From Nitrospira sp. UBA6493 (lineage in GTDB: Bacteria; Nitrospirota; Nitrospiria; Nitrospirales; Nitrospiraceae), in assembly GCA_002435325.1 (NCBI GenBank), contig DJMJ01000014.1:7873-71872 (forward strand): a DNA stretch of 64,000 nucleotides, given 5' to 3'. The notes under the pieces were generated by a model. The model worked only from the letters and a program-made list of their open reading frames with translations, had not been told where the DNA came from and did not search any database. The translations under genes and the position numbers were made by a program. Positions 53,270-61,379 of this stretch are shown piece by piece (position 1 is the first letter of the stretch; each line of letters opens with the position of its first letter).

Positions 53270-53995
53270 GTGACACGACTGCCTTCCTCCATCGCACTGA
53301 TCGGCGTGTTGGCCTGTGGCCTGCTGGTCTCCGGCTGCAAGCCGGATGAGTCGCCCTTCAAAGCCGAGAATGAATCGCTGAAGAAACAAGTGGCCCGGCA
53401 GGAATCCCTGCTGTCGTCCCTTCAAGACGGCAATAAGGTAATGCAGCAGCAAATCGATTTGTTGAATCAGGAGCTGCGCGACGCCAAGAAGGCGACGGAA
53501 TCGGCCAAAGCTGAGATGGCGACCTTGTCCGGTCAACTGAATGCCCAACTGGCCCAGGCCAAGCGCCTGAGCGCCGACGCGCACAAGGCCGCCGCGACGC
53601 AGGCCGCCCAACAATTGCGCATTGAAGAAAAAGGCTCGCAAATCGACACCCTGCCGCGTCCGCTGGCCGCCGTCGCGAAGGTCGTCGAAGACACGCTTGC
53701 CAAGAACGGATATTCCATCAAAGTCAGCTTCAAGAGCGACCAGAAAACCGTCTATGTGACGGACCGGAAGCTGTCGAATCCCGCATCGCTCGAAGCCTCC
53801 GGCTCCCGCAATCAATACCTCCTCGTGCTGCAGGCCCTGCCTGCGAATCTGACCAAGCTTGCGGTCAAGGCGGAATTCGAAAAAGTCACGCGGGACGGAC
53901 GCATCCTCTCCGTCAGCGCGGAGGAAATCGCAGAGGTCGAACGCGGCTTGATCCGCGAGATCAGTAAAGCCCTCGAACAGCCGGGCAAGGCCTAA
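53270..53995 (+). CDS. Coiled-coil lipoprotein of unknown function
   Basis: The protein is 241 residues from GTG 53270 (GGGAG six bases upstream). Lipobox VSGC (Cys about 23) is followed by a coiled coil (about 30-120, LKKQVARQESLLSSL, IDLLNQELRDAKKATES). A compact C-terminal domain of about 110 residues follows (VEDTLAKNGYSIKVSFKSD, AEEIAEVERGLIREISKALE). It overlaps the FGE-like gene by one base (TAATG), so the two proteins probably work together. Confidence 0.65.
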   Translation: MTRLPSSIALIGVLACGLLVSGCKPDESPFKAENESLKKQVARQESLLSSLQDGNKVMQQQIDLLNQELRDAKKATESAKAEMATLSGQLNAQLAQAKRLSADAHKAAATQAAQQLRIEEKGSQIDTLPRPLAAVAKVVEDTLAKNGYSIKVSFKSDQKTVYVTDRKLSNPASLEASGSRNQYLLVLQALPANLTKLAVKAEFEKVTRDGRILSVSAEEIAEVERGLIREISKALEQPGKA

Positions 53996-54903
53996 TGACA
54001 TTCTCGCGTTGCCGTTCCCTCCTCTTTGCGCTCATCCTCATCGTCTGGCCGCCGCCAGCGGACGCCGCCGCCGAGGCCAAACATTCCCACGCCAAACCGT
54101 CCCAGGACCTGGCGCGGCATCTCACCGGTATCGCCTCCCTGGCCGCACCCTCGCCGATGGTCACAGTGCCGGCCGGCACGTTCCTGCTCGGCAGCAAACG
54201 CATCGACGACGACCCCTACGGGATCTCGACCCAATTCGACGATACGGAAATTCCACAAAATCGCGTCTGGATCGATCCCTTCGAGATGGACCGCGACGAA
54301 GTGAGCCTTGGTGAATATCTCGCCTTTTTGCAGCAGCAAAAAATCACCCCCTCCAACGAGCTCCAGAAATTGATTTGGCACGTCATCACCGTTCACTCGG
54401 TCAGCGACGACACGCTCACGCGCTGGCCCGCCCTCTATGTGACCTGGACGGAAGCCCGGGATTTCTGCCGGTCGAAAGGGAAGCGCCTGCCGACCGAGGC
54501 CGAGTGGGAGAAAGCGGCCCGCGGAACGGACGGCAGCCTGTTTCCCTGGGGGAATACCATCCCCAATTCAACACTCGCCATGTTCGGACAACACCACGTC
54601 CACGAAATTCCCATCCTCGCTGCGGTGGATTCGCTCGACGAAGGGCGCAGTCCATTTGGCTTGCATCACATGGCGGGAAACGTCGCTGAATGGGTACAAG
54701 ATTGGTTCGGATTCGACTACTACGCCTACATGCCGGAGAAGAATCCGCCGGGGCCGGCAAGCGGACGCTACCGCAGCGTGCGCGGCGGATCGTGGAAAAG
54801 CAAAATGATCATGCTGCGGACCGCCACTCGTAGCGGCTCGGAGCCCGAGAAGCGATCGGCCACCATCGGCTTTCGCTGCGCGCAATCCACGACATCGCCA
54901 TAA
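53995..54903 (+). CDS. FGE/SUMF1-domain secreted protein
   Basis: The protein has 302 residues. A signal peptide (about 1-25) is followed by a formylglycine-generating-enzyme-type domain: VPAGTFLLGSKRIDDDPYG, YVTWTEARDFCRSKGKRLPTEAEWEKAARG, MAGNVAEWVQDWF, VRGGSWKS, and GFRCAQS. True FGE uses two active-site Cys. Here only scattered Cys are seen, so it may be a binding protein (as many prokaryotic FGE-domain proteins are). It starts on the previous stop. Confidence 0.8.
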   Translation: MTFSRCRSLLFALILIVWPPPADAAAEAKHSHAKPSQDLARHLTGIASLAAPSPMVTVPAGTFLLGSKRIDDDPYGISTQFDDTEIPQNRVWIDPFEMDRDEVSLGEYLAFLQQQKITPSNELQKLIWHVITVHSVSDDTLTRWPALYVTWTEARDFCRSKGKRLPTEAEWEKAARGTDGSLFPWGNTIPNSTLAMFGQHHVHEIPILAAVDSLDEGRSPFGLHHMAGNVAEWVQDWFGFDYYAYMPEKNPPGPASGRYRSVRGGSWKSKMIMLRTATRSGSEPEKRSATIGFRCAQSTTSP

Positions 54904-54965
54904 CGCACGCAACAACGAGGCCTTTTCTTGGCCCCCTGCACGCCTCATGTTAGCATGGCATCCAC

Positions 54966-56523
54966 ATGTCACTCTCAACCAGCGTCCACGATCTCCGCAC
55001 TTTGATCCGATCCTTCCACCCGTTGATCGTCATTGAAACGGTGGAAGAAGATCGCGTCGCTGCTCCAATCCGTGAGCGCCCAGGAGCGCATGCCGCTGTT
55101 TGAATGGTCCATCACGCGCGGCCTGACCAGGCAGGAAGACGGCCCGGGGCTCAGCAAAATGACCGCCACGCCCCTCGCACTGCTGCAACATCTGCAAGGA
55201 CTCACGGTCGAAGGCATTTTCTGGCTCAAGGATCTCGGCCCGCATCTGCAAGACGCGGCGGCGGCCCGCCAGCTCCGTGAAGTGGCCGCGACCTACAGCC
55301 GCACTCGCGCCACCTGTGTCATCACCGGCGAACCGATCGCGCTGCCGCCCGACCTCGAACGCCTGGCCGTCCGCTACCGGCTCAGCCTCCCGGACCAGGA
55401 CGAATTGGACGCCATGCTTGGGCATGTGGTGCAATCGCTCGACCGGCACCGCCTCCAGGGCCGATCCCGTTCCACAACCCTTGCACACAGCATGGTCAGT
55501 GCAATCACAAAGACTCACAACACACCGCACCAACTGCCGCCTCAAGAACGCACGGCCATCCTCCGGGCACTCAGAGGGATGACCTTGCACCAAGCGCGGC
55601 AAGTTCTCACACAATGCTTGATGGATGACGGCGCTCTCACGGCGGACGACGTGCAGAAGATTCTCGATCGCAAGGTGCAAGCGGTCAAAGACGGCGGCTT
55701 GCTGGAGTACTACCCGCTCGAAGACAACCGGTTCGAACTGGGCGGATTCGGCAATCTCCAGCGCTGGCTCGAACGCGCCAGGATGGGGTTCACTCCGGAA
55801 GCCAAAGCGCTGAACCTGCAGCCGCCCCGCGGCATCCTGCTGGTCGGCGTGCCGGGTTGCGGCAAATCGCTGGCCGCCAAAGTCATCGCCCGCGAATGGC
55901 GGCTGCCGCTCCTGAAACTCGACGCCGGCCGGCTATTCGACAAATTCATCGGCGAATCGGAAAAAAACTTCCGCAAAGCGGCGGAGATGGCGGAATCACT
56001 GGCCCCGATTATCCTCTGGGTGGACGAAATCGAGAAGGCCATGGTGGCGGGCGGGGGCACCGGCGATGCCGATGCCGGTCTCAGCCGGCGGCTCTTCGGC
56101 GCGTTCCTGACATGGCTTCAGGAAAAGAAGGAGGAAGTCTTCGTCGTGGCGACAGCCAATGACCTGTCCTCCTTGCCGCCGGAACTGCTCCGCAAAGGAC
56201 GCTTCGACGAAATCTTCTTTGTGGACCTCCCGGACGATCGCGAGCGGGAAGCCATCTGGAAGATTCATCTCGGCCTCCGCAAACAGGATATGCAGACGAT
56301 CAACCTCACACACGTCGTGAGCGCCAGCGACGGGTTCAGCGGATCGGAAATCGAACAGGCGGTCGTCGCGGCCCTCTATCGCGCCCTGCATCAGAAAACC
56401 CCGCTGACGACCGAACTCTTGATCGAAGAATTGACTCAAACAGTTCCGCTCTCTGTCACGCGGCGGGAAGATATCGACCACCTCCGGGAAACGGCCCAGG
56501 GCCGTTTTGTGAATGTCCGGTAA
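54966..56523 (+). pseudogene. Ycf46-like AAA ATPase with an N-terminal frameshift
   Basis: ATG 54966 opens MSLSTSVHDLRTLIRSFHPL then VIETVEEDRV, the usual Ycf46 N-terminus, but this frame stops at about 55103. The remaining 490 residues run in the next frame from around 55057 (SLLQSVSAQERMPLFEW) to 56523. They carry AAA motifs: Walker A GVPGCGKSLAAK, Walker B IILWVDEIEKAM, sensor TANDLSSLPPELL and Arg-finger region LRKGRFDEIFFVDLP. One extra base near 55054-55060 would explain it. A TTG at 55033 could permit a slightly shortened protein with intact ATPase, so function may survive. In cyanobacteria Ycf46 is linked to carbon/pH regulation. Confidence 0.7.
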
Positions 56524-56527
56524 CCCT

Positions 56528-57196
56528 ATGCGCCTTCTCCTCATTGGAACCACCATTATCCTCCTCACACTGGTCGGCTGCGCCACCGCCCCAATCGAAC
56601 CGCCGCCTGCCCCCCAAGCTGACATCACCCCGGCGCAAGCCCCGGCCGGGCTGTCGCGCACCAGAGCCGCCGTCGTCCGCACAGCGGCCAAGCTCGTCGG
56701 CACCACCACCCTGCTAAGCCACGGGCGGGGGATCGCCTACGATTGCGCCGGAGTCACCCGCGCCATCTTCCTCGAACATGGCATCGACTTATACAGCGAC
56801 GCCACGAACGATCCGAAAGCCAACGGGGTCCGGCTCATCTTTACGCATGTCCGGCGGCATGGAACCCTGCACCAGGACCCTGTCGCCCACCCGGGCGATC
56901 TGGTTTTTTTCGACAATACCTGGGACTTCAATAGGGACGGCATGCTCAATGACCCCTTGACCCATGTCGGGGTGGTGGAACGTGTCGATCCCGACGGCAC
57001 CGTCACCTTCATCAGCCGCGTGGCCGAATCGGTCGAACGCTATCACATGAACCTCGCGCTCCCCCATGTCCATAAAACCGCCGATGGCCGCGTCCTGAAT
57101 GACTTTATCCGCCGTATCCATCCCAACGACCCCGATGACATGGGGCACCTCACCGGAGAGCTATGCACGTTCTATGGAGCGCGGCTGGGGCAATAA
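56528..57196 (+). CDS. NlpC/P60-like cell-wall lipoprotein
   Basis: The protein is 222 residues from ATG 56528. Lipobox LTLVGC (Cys about 17) is followed by an NlpC/P60-like fold: Cys in IAYDCAGVTRAIFLEHG, HPGDLVFFDNTWD, and His in DPLTHVGVVERV. The Cys-His pair suits a peptidoglycan endopeptidase. It begins 4 bases after the AAA ATPase stop. The 3' end overlaps the convergent gene by 36 bases. Confidence 0.75.
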   Translation: MRLLLIGTTIILLTLVGCATAPIEPPPAPQADITPAQAPAGLSRTRAAVVRTAAKLVGTTTLLSHGRGIAYDCAGVTRAIFLEHGIDLYSDATNDPKANGVRLIFTHVRRHGTLHQDPVAHPGDLVFFDNTWDFNRDGMLNDPLTHVGVVERVDPDGTVTFISRVAESVERYHMNLALPHVHKTADGRVLNDFIRRIHPNDPDDMGHLTGELCTFYGARLGQ

Positions 57197-57601
57197 CCAG
57201 GGCTGAAGATCGGTGGTCTTATCCCGATCGTGAACGAAGACAATAAGGCAACCGTCCGAAGGCCGACGAGACGGCGGAGGGTCAAACGAAACGGACCAGA
57301 GTCCTGTCCCCGGCTCAAACACCACACTTTTCACGATAACATCGTCGAATTGCTTGCCCAATTCTTTCTTGGCCGCCACTTTGGCCAACGCAATCACCTC
57401 GGCATAACTCAAGCGCGGCGGCATTGGAGAACGCGGACGTTCCAACCGTTCGGATGGCGCATCGAGGGGCCGTGCTTCCCGTTGCACGCCTACCATCTCA
57501 TCCAATGACACCGCAAACCAAAGGCCTCCACCGGCAAAACCGCACCATATAATGCCCAGACAGACCACCCGCGCATTCGCCCCCAACACCACGGCCTCCA
57601 T
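57161..57601 (-). CDS. Membrane-anchored protein of unknown function
   Basis: The protein is 146 residues from ATG 57601 (GTG 57631 also possible). A membrane segment (about 10-30, VVCLGIIWCGFAGGGLWFAV) is followed by a periplasmic domain (SYAEVIALAKVAAKKELGKQFDD then LWSVSFDPPPSRRPSDGCLIVFV). It resembles small proteins with a ubiquitin- or PepSY-like fold, but the match is weak. It converges on and overlaps the NlpC-like gene by 36 bases, a larger overlap than usual. No strong ribosome site. Confidence 0.55.
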   Translation of the reverse strand: MEAVVLGANARVVCLGIIWCGFAGGGLWFAVSLDEMVGVQREARPLDAPSERLERPRSPMPPRLSYAEVIALAKVAAKKELGKQFDDVIVKSVVFEPGTGLWSVSFDPPPSRRPSDGCLIVFVHDRDKTTDLQPWLLPQPRSIERA

Positions 57602-57819
57602 TCGATGACTCTGGAATCGCACAACACACACCTATTTGACGCCGATTTCGGCCTGCTGTAAACAGCGCTGAACCGGCTCCGCCTCGCTGACTCGATCCCC
57701 CGAGAGTCCGGCTGCGCTACAGTCTGGTAAGATACCTGCCGATAATAGAAACAAGCCGATCGCGATCCCCAGATTTGTTGGAACGGCCGGTCTGTTGGTA
57801 CAACCTGGAGGCAGGACTC

Positions 57820-58251
57820 ATGGCCACATCGTCCAAAGAACTCGCCACAAAGAAAGCCACCCCCCTGCGCCAAACGCTCATGGGCGTCCGATACGGTCTC
57901 CTGGGACTTCACAAAGCCCTGATCGTCGCCGAACAACTGACCTTTGAACGCATTTACGGGCGCGTGGATTCGACAGGACAACTGCTGCAACTCGTCATGA
58001 ATGATCCGTGGTTTACCTGGCTCCATCCCCTGTCGAATATGGTGGTGCGCATCGACGAGATGCTCGAAGACGAAGACAACCTCACCATCGACGAAGTGGC
58101 TATACTCCTGAGCGAAGTCAGAGGCATGATCCGGCCCTCCGAGATGGGAGATGGATTTGAGCGCAGTTACTATGAGGCTCTTCAGCGAGCCCCCGACGTC
58201 GTCATGGCCCACTGTGAAATGAAAAAACTACTGACACTGCCTTCGGTCTAG
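57820..58251 (+). CDS. Conserved-looking soluble protein of unknown function
   Basis: The protein is 143 residues from ATG 57820 (GGAGG ten bases upstream). It is a mostly helical protein without membrane segments: GVRYGLLGLHKALIVAEQLTFERIYG, WFTWLHPLSNMVVRIDEMLED, ALQRAPDVVMAHCEMKKLL. The pattern SGQLLQLVMNDPWFTWLHPLS resembles proteins I recall only as hypothetical. Role unknown. A strong bidirectional terminator follows. Confidence 0.65.
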   Translation: MATSSKELATKKATPLRQTLMGVRYGLLGLHKALIVAEQLTFERIYGRVDSTGQLLQLVMNDPWFTWLHPLSNMVVRIDEMLEDEDNLTIDEVAILLSEVRGMIRPSEMGDGFERSYYEALQRAPDVVMAHCEMKKLLTLPSV

Positions 58252-58290
58252 CTGATCTCTACCATCCCCTTCTTGCCCCTAAAAACAAAC

Positions 58291-58322
58291 CAGGCGGCCA
58301 GCTCTTTGGAGCTGGCCGCCTG
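58291..58322. terminator. Bidirectional terminator between convergent genes
   Basis: CAGGCGGCCAGCTC pairs perfectly with GAGCTGGCCGCCTG around a TTTG loop (14 pairs). A-rich sequence (AAAAACAAAC) on the left serves as T-tract for the minus strand. The plus-strand side lacks a long T-run, so termination there may be weaker. Confidence 0.85.
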
Positions 58323-58358
58323 AATCCATCGGAGATCTTACCGGCGTACGCCTATCGG

Positions 58359-58730
58359 TTAGTTCTTCTCCTGCTTATCGCCCTCTTCCTGCTTGTCCTG
58401 TTTATCCTTCTCGCCGTGCTTCTCCCGGTCCTTGTGCTTGCCTTTATGCTTGCCGTGCTTCTTGTGCTCACCGTCTTTCCGATGTTCCTCGCTCTTGCCG
58501 CGGCCATGACGGTCGCCCTTCATCTTCCCTTGCTTCTCTTTCTCTCCATCAGCCTTGGGCGCTTCAGCCGCTGGCGCCGGAGCAGGGGCCGGGGCGGGGG
58601 CCGGGGCGGGAGCCGGCGCCGTGGCTTCCGGAGCCGGGGCGGTGGCTTCAGGGGCCGGAGCCTGCGCGTACAAATTTGAGAACGCCAACAACACCGCCGC
58701 GGCGGTGACGGTCGAGACAGTCTTGATCAT
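58359..58730 (-). CDS. Secreted low-complexity protein: Ala-Pro repeats and a Lys/His-rich tail
   Basis: The protein is 123 residues from ATG 58730 (GAGGAG four bases upstream). The signal peptide ends NLYAQ (about 23). Then come APAPEAT/PAPAPAP repeats (25-55) and a highly basic tail rich in Lys, His, Glu and Asp (GEHKKHGKHKGKHKDREKHG). It lacks a folded domain. The charged His/Lys tail could bind metal or nucleic acid, or coat peptidoglycan (inference). Confidence 0.8.
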   Translation of the reverse strand: MIKTVSTVTAAAVLLAFSNLYAQAPAPEATAPAPEATAPAPAPAPAPAPAPAPAAEAPKADGEKEKQGKMKGDRHGRGKSEEHRKDGEHKKHGKHKGKHKDREKHGEKDKQDKQEEGDKQEKN

Positions 58731-59067
58731 GCTACTCCTCCACATTAGGATGAATCGATAGACACTCCGGGTATCCCCCCGAATCGTGCCTCTTCGCGCT
58801 AGGGAATCTAGCAAGGTCAATGCCATTCCGCCATCAAATCTTAAAAAACCGTAGACACATGATTCCGTAAGGATTCGCTCAATGTTTCCCTAACATTACG
58901 CCAGGAGCTTCGAGCCAAACCGCGACAGACCGACCAAACCGCGTCATCTTACATCAACACAGGCAGAGAACAGAGAGTACGGGAAACGATACACCTTTGA
59001 GGCTTGAGCACAGGGCCAGATGCGCGACATCAAACATGACGGGTATCACCATCTGCATAGAAGCTCT
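58731..59067. other. 337-base gene-free spacer
   Basis: This spacer runs from the low-complexity protein start (58730) to the stop of the DUF5069 gene (59068). It must hold the promoter of the former, since it reads leftward. No reliable -35/-10 pair, terminator or RNA gene is visible, and no conserved protein is seen in any frame. Confidence 0.35.
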
Positions 59068-59505
59068 CTACAGACGTCCCTCATCGAGTTCAATCGCATC
59101 CGTCCAGGTCGAAGCAGGAGGCAGTGAACTGACCGGCACGCCACGCTTTTTCGCCACCTCCTCGAGACGGCCCTGATAGCGCTGGCGAGTCATGTCATCC
59201 TTGGGCCCGGAAGCCAGCAGCCCCTGCGACCATTGCGCGATCTCTTCATGCGAGTGCGGCTTGCCGTTCGCCTTCACCCAGGCCAGAAGTTCGTCTTCCG
59301 TGGCCCCGGCCAACACCTTCTGCTCAAACGCCTTCGGATCGATCCCGAGAAAGTCGACGAGGTATTTATCGAAGCCAACCGTGATGTAGTTGTAGTCCTG
59401 AATCTGACCGGCATGGCGGAGGCGAATCTTGTCGATAAACCGCCCCAGGTGGGCGATGCCGCCAAGCAAGGCTTTCGGACTGCGGGGATACCGTTGTTGA
59501 GTCAT
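59068..59505 (-). CDS. DUF5069 family protein
   Basis: The protein is 145 residues from ATG 59505 (GGAG 10 bases upstream, which excludes ATG 59541). The stretches PRSPKALLGGIAHLGRFIDKIRLRHAG and VDFLGIDPKAFEQKV match the DUF5069 pattern as I recall it. The function is unknown. It is soluble and appears monocistronic. Confidence 0.75.
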   Translation of the reverse strand: MTQQRYPRSPKALLGGIAHLGRFIDKIRLRHAGQIQDYNYITVGFDKYLVDFLGIDPKAFEQKVLAGATEDELLAWVKANGKPHSHEEIAQWSQGLLASGPKDDMTRQRYQGRLEEVAKKRGVPVSSLPPASTWTDAIELDEGRL

Positions 59506-59699
59506 GCGAGTTTTCTCCAAATTGGTGAGGGCTCGAAACATACAGACGTGGGCAAGAGAAGTCTAGCGAGGATCGCGCGGATGGAATTCGACGCAAGCAC
59601 CCCACATGCAGCCAAGGAAAAACTTTTCGCCCACTCACTCCCCCAATACATTAAGTTTTCCGTAGCATTGCCGATACGTATATAACAGGAGGGCACCCC

Positions 59700-60062
59700 C
59701 TGCAGTCACGATGTCGCCACCGCATTCCCGTCGGCTATCCGGCCAATATCCAAAGCGATACCTTCGCCGGGGAAGGCACCTTGCTCGATCTCTCGCCCAC
59801 GGGTTGCAGAATGCGTAGCGACATTGCGCTGGATGAAGGCACCTATCTCACGTTGGAGATTGCGGTGGCCCAGGAGCGAGCCCCGCTGGGAGTGGAAGTG
59901 TCCATTGTCCGCTGGTGTAAAGACGGCCAATTTGGAGTCGAGTTTCTTCGGTACCGCCAGGGAGACCGCGAACGGGTCACGCATTTCGTCGAAACCATGC
60001 CCTCATATCACGCCCCCGTCTCAACCCACGCAGAATCGACCCTCAGCACCGCCAGCGTATAG
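59700..60062 (+). CDS. PilZ-domain protein apparently starting at CTG
   Basis: The protein is 120 residues. A CTG at 59700 is six bases after AGGAGGG (59687-59693), giving LQSRCRHRIPVGYPANIQSD at the start. The PilZ-like body is RHRIPV...GTLLDLSPTGCRM...VRWCKDGQFGVEFL. The usual PilZ c-di-GMP motif is RxxxR...D/NxSxxG; here R-C-R-H-R and DLSPTG fit. TTG 59781 would delete the RxxxR motif. No ATG in frame is found. A single PilZ domain suggests a c-di-GMP effector adaptor. Confidence 0.65.
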   Translation: MQSRCRHRIPVGYPANIQSDTFAGEGTLLDLSPTGCRMRSDIALDEGTYLTLEIAVAQERAPLGVEVSIVRWCKDGQFGVEFLRYRQGDRERVTHFVETMPSYHAPVSTHAESTLSTASV

Positions 60063-60209
60063 TCCTATCTCAGACAGAAACCCTGTCCGTAAATAGAGCG
60101 CTCGAACGAACTCGACCGAAGAGAGCATGTTTCTTTCTTAAAATATTCCCGGTACATTTTCTTGGTCTCGGTATATTTTCTTATTCTCGATCTCTGCTGA
60201 AAATCGATC

Positions 60210-61054
60210 TTATAAAGACTCGAGTTCCTTGAGGGTCTTCCCAACCTTATTCCTCCATGCTGTTAGTCCGTTGGCATGCCCACCATGGATCACAGCAGCG
60301 GCAGCACTTGGACTTGAAAACTCGACATCTTTTATAAACAGCAGATGACCCGTTCTCTCTTCGAGAGAACCTTGATCCTTTAGTTGTTGCCTCATATTGA
60401 TTGGCCATGGATACTTCTGTGCGGATGGACGCTCAGTCAGAACGGCTTGAGAACCGGAAAGAACTACAATTCCATTTGGCGTTAGATGGCCAGTTGCTTT
60501 GAGCCCCTTTATTTCACAGGACAGGGTTTCCTGCTCAGTCCTTCCAGCCACAGTTGCGATTGTTGGCACCAATACTTCAACGCCAAGGACTGGCAGTAGC
60601 TGATGAATTTTCTCGAGAAAAATTTCCATATCCTCACGGTCTGATTCTGGAAGCTTCGAGCCACTCCCCTGGCTATTTTTCACTTCAGCGCGACCTGCTT
60701 TTTTGGCTTGCTCAATTAGTCGACCTTCAAGATAGCGAATGTGGGCTTTCGTGAGATTTTCGTCTTTACTAACAAAGAACGCGATGTGATTCCAAAAGTC
60801 CCTATCAAGATGGCCTCTCACTCTGTCCCGAAGTGACTCGGCCTCACCAATATAAACAGCGTTCTTACCTGTTTCTGGATCAATGCCCGTCAAGAAGTAG
60901 ACACCGGACCTCTGCGATTCTCCACGAGCAAGCACACTGTCAAATTCGCTTCTAGGTCCAGCAACGGCTTTGCCCGTCCAATTTGATAGTTCTGCCGTTC
61001 GAAGCCGCTTGGGATCACCGTGGGCAGAAAGATCTTAATGGTTGCGCTTGGCAT
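60210..61054 (-). pseudogene. GIY-YIG nuclease-domain protein (DUF4357 C-terminus), frameshifted near the N-terminus
   Basis: ATG 61054 begins MPSATIKIFLP; the frame then shifts. The continuation GDPKRLRTAELSNWTGKAVA, on to GVYFLTGIDPETGKNAVYIGEAE, is in the next frame, as if one C were missing from the CCC at 61022-61024. The body has the GIY-YIG core and a C-terminal DUF4357-like region (AAAVIHGGHANGLTAWRNK). Starting at a later codon (about 60935) would leave the nuclease core. The surrounding 1 kb is AT-richer than the rest, suggesting recent acquisition. Confidence 0.75.
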
Positions 61055-61133
61055 AAAATAAATCCAAATATCGAAAATTGATGACAGGCTACTTTTTGTA
61101 CCACACCGTGTCAACCTGACGGTAAGGGGAATG

Positions 61134-61147
61134 CCCGCGTGTGCGGG
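61134..61147. repeat. Single REP-like hairpin
   Basis: CCCGCGTGTGCGGG, preceded by GGGGAATG, resembles the widespread REP core (ATTCCCGC-N4-GCGGGAAT). It is the only copy I noticed, with no tandem array and no spacers, so it is not a CRISPR repeat. The rest of 61055-61344 holds no gene I can support and is the upstream region of the nuclease gene. Confidence 0.45.
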
Positions 61148-61344
61148 ACTGCTCGCTGACTTTGCCGAAGAAGTGGAGACTCGTCGAAACTTAGCCAAGA
61201 GGGAAAACTGAAGTTATTGGAGGGTGGCACGGCGAACTGGGCGCCCCGCCGCGCGCAACGAAAGGGCCCCACTGGGGGATGGGTGGAGTGAGCAAGGCGG
61301 GGCTGTTCGCCGTGACAGGACCCGCAGCCTCAAAAGCTGGAATA

Positions 61345-61377
61345 GGAACAGGCACCGGCGATGCCGGAGCCTGTTCC
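61345..61377 (-). terminator. Strong hairpin after gltD
   Basis: GGAACAGGC-A-CCGGC pairs with GCCGG-A-GCCTGTTCC around GAT (14 pairs, one mismatch), directly after the gltD stop (61380). No T-run of note follows, but the stem is very stable, so it can act as a terminator or 3'-end protector. Confidence 0.7.
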
Positions 61378-61379
61378 CG

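Noticed and set aside
61134..61147. CRISPR-like repeat (CCCGCGTGTGCGGG)
   Set aside because: There is only one copy, with no spacer pattern and no cas genes. It is better described as a REP-like hairpin.
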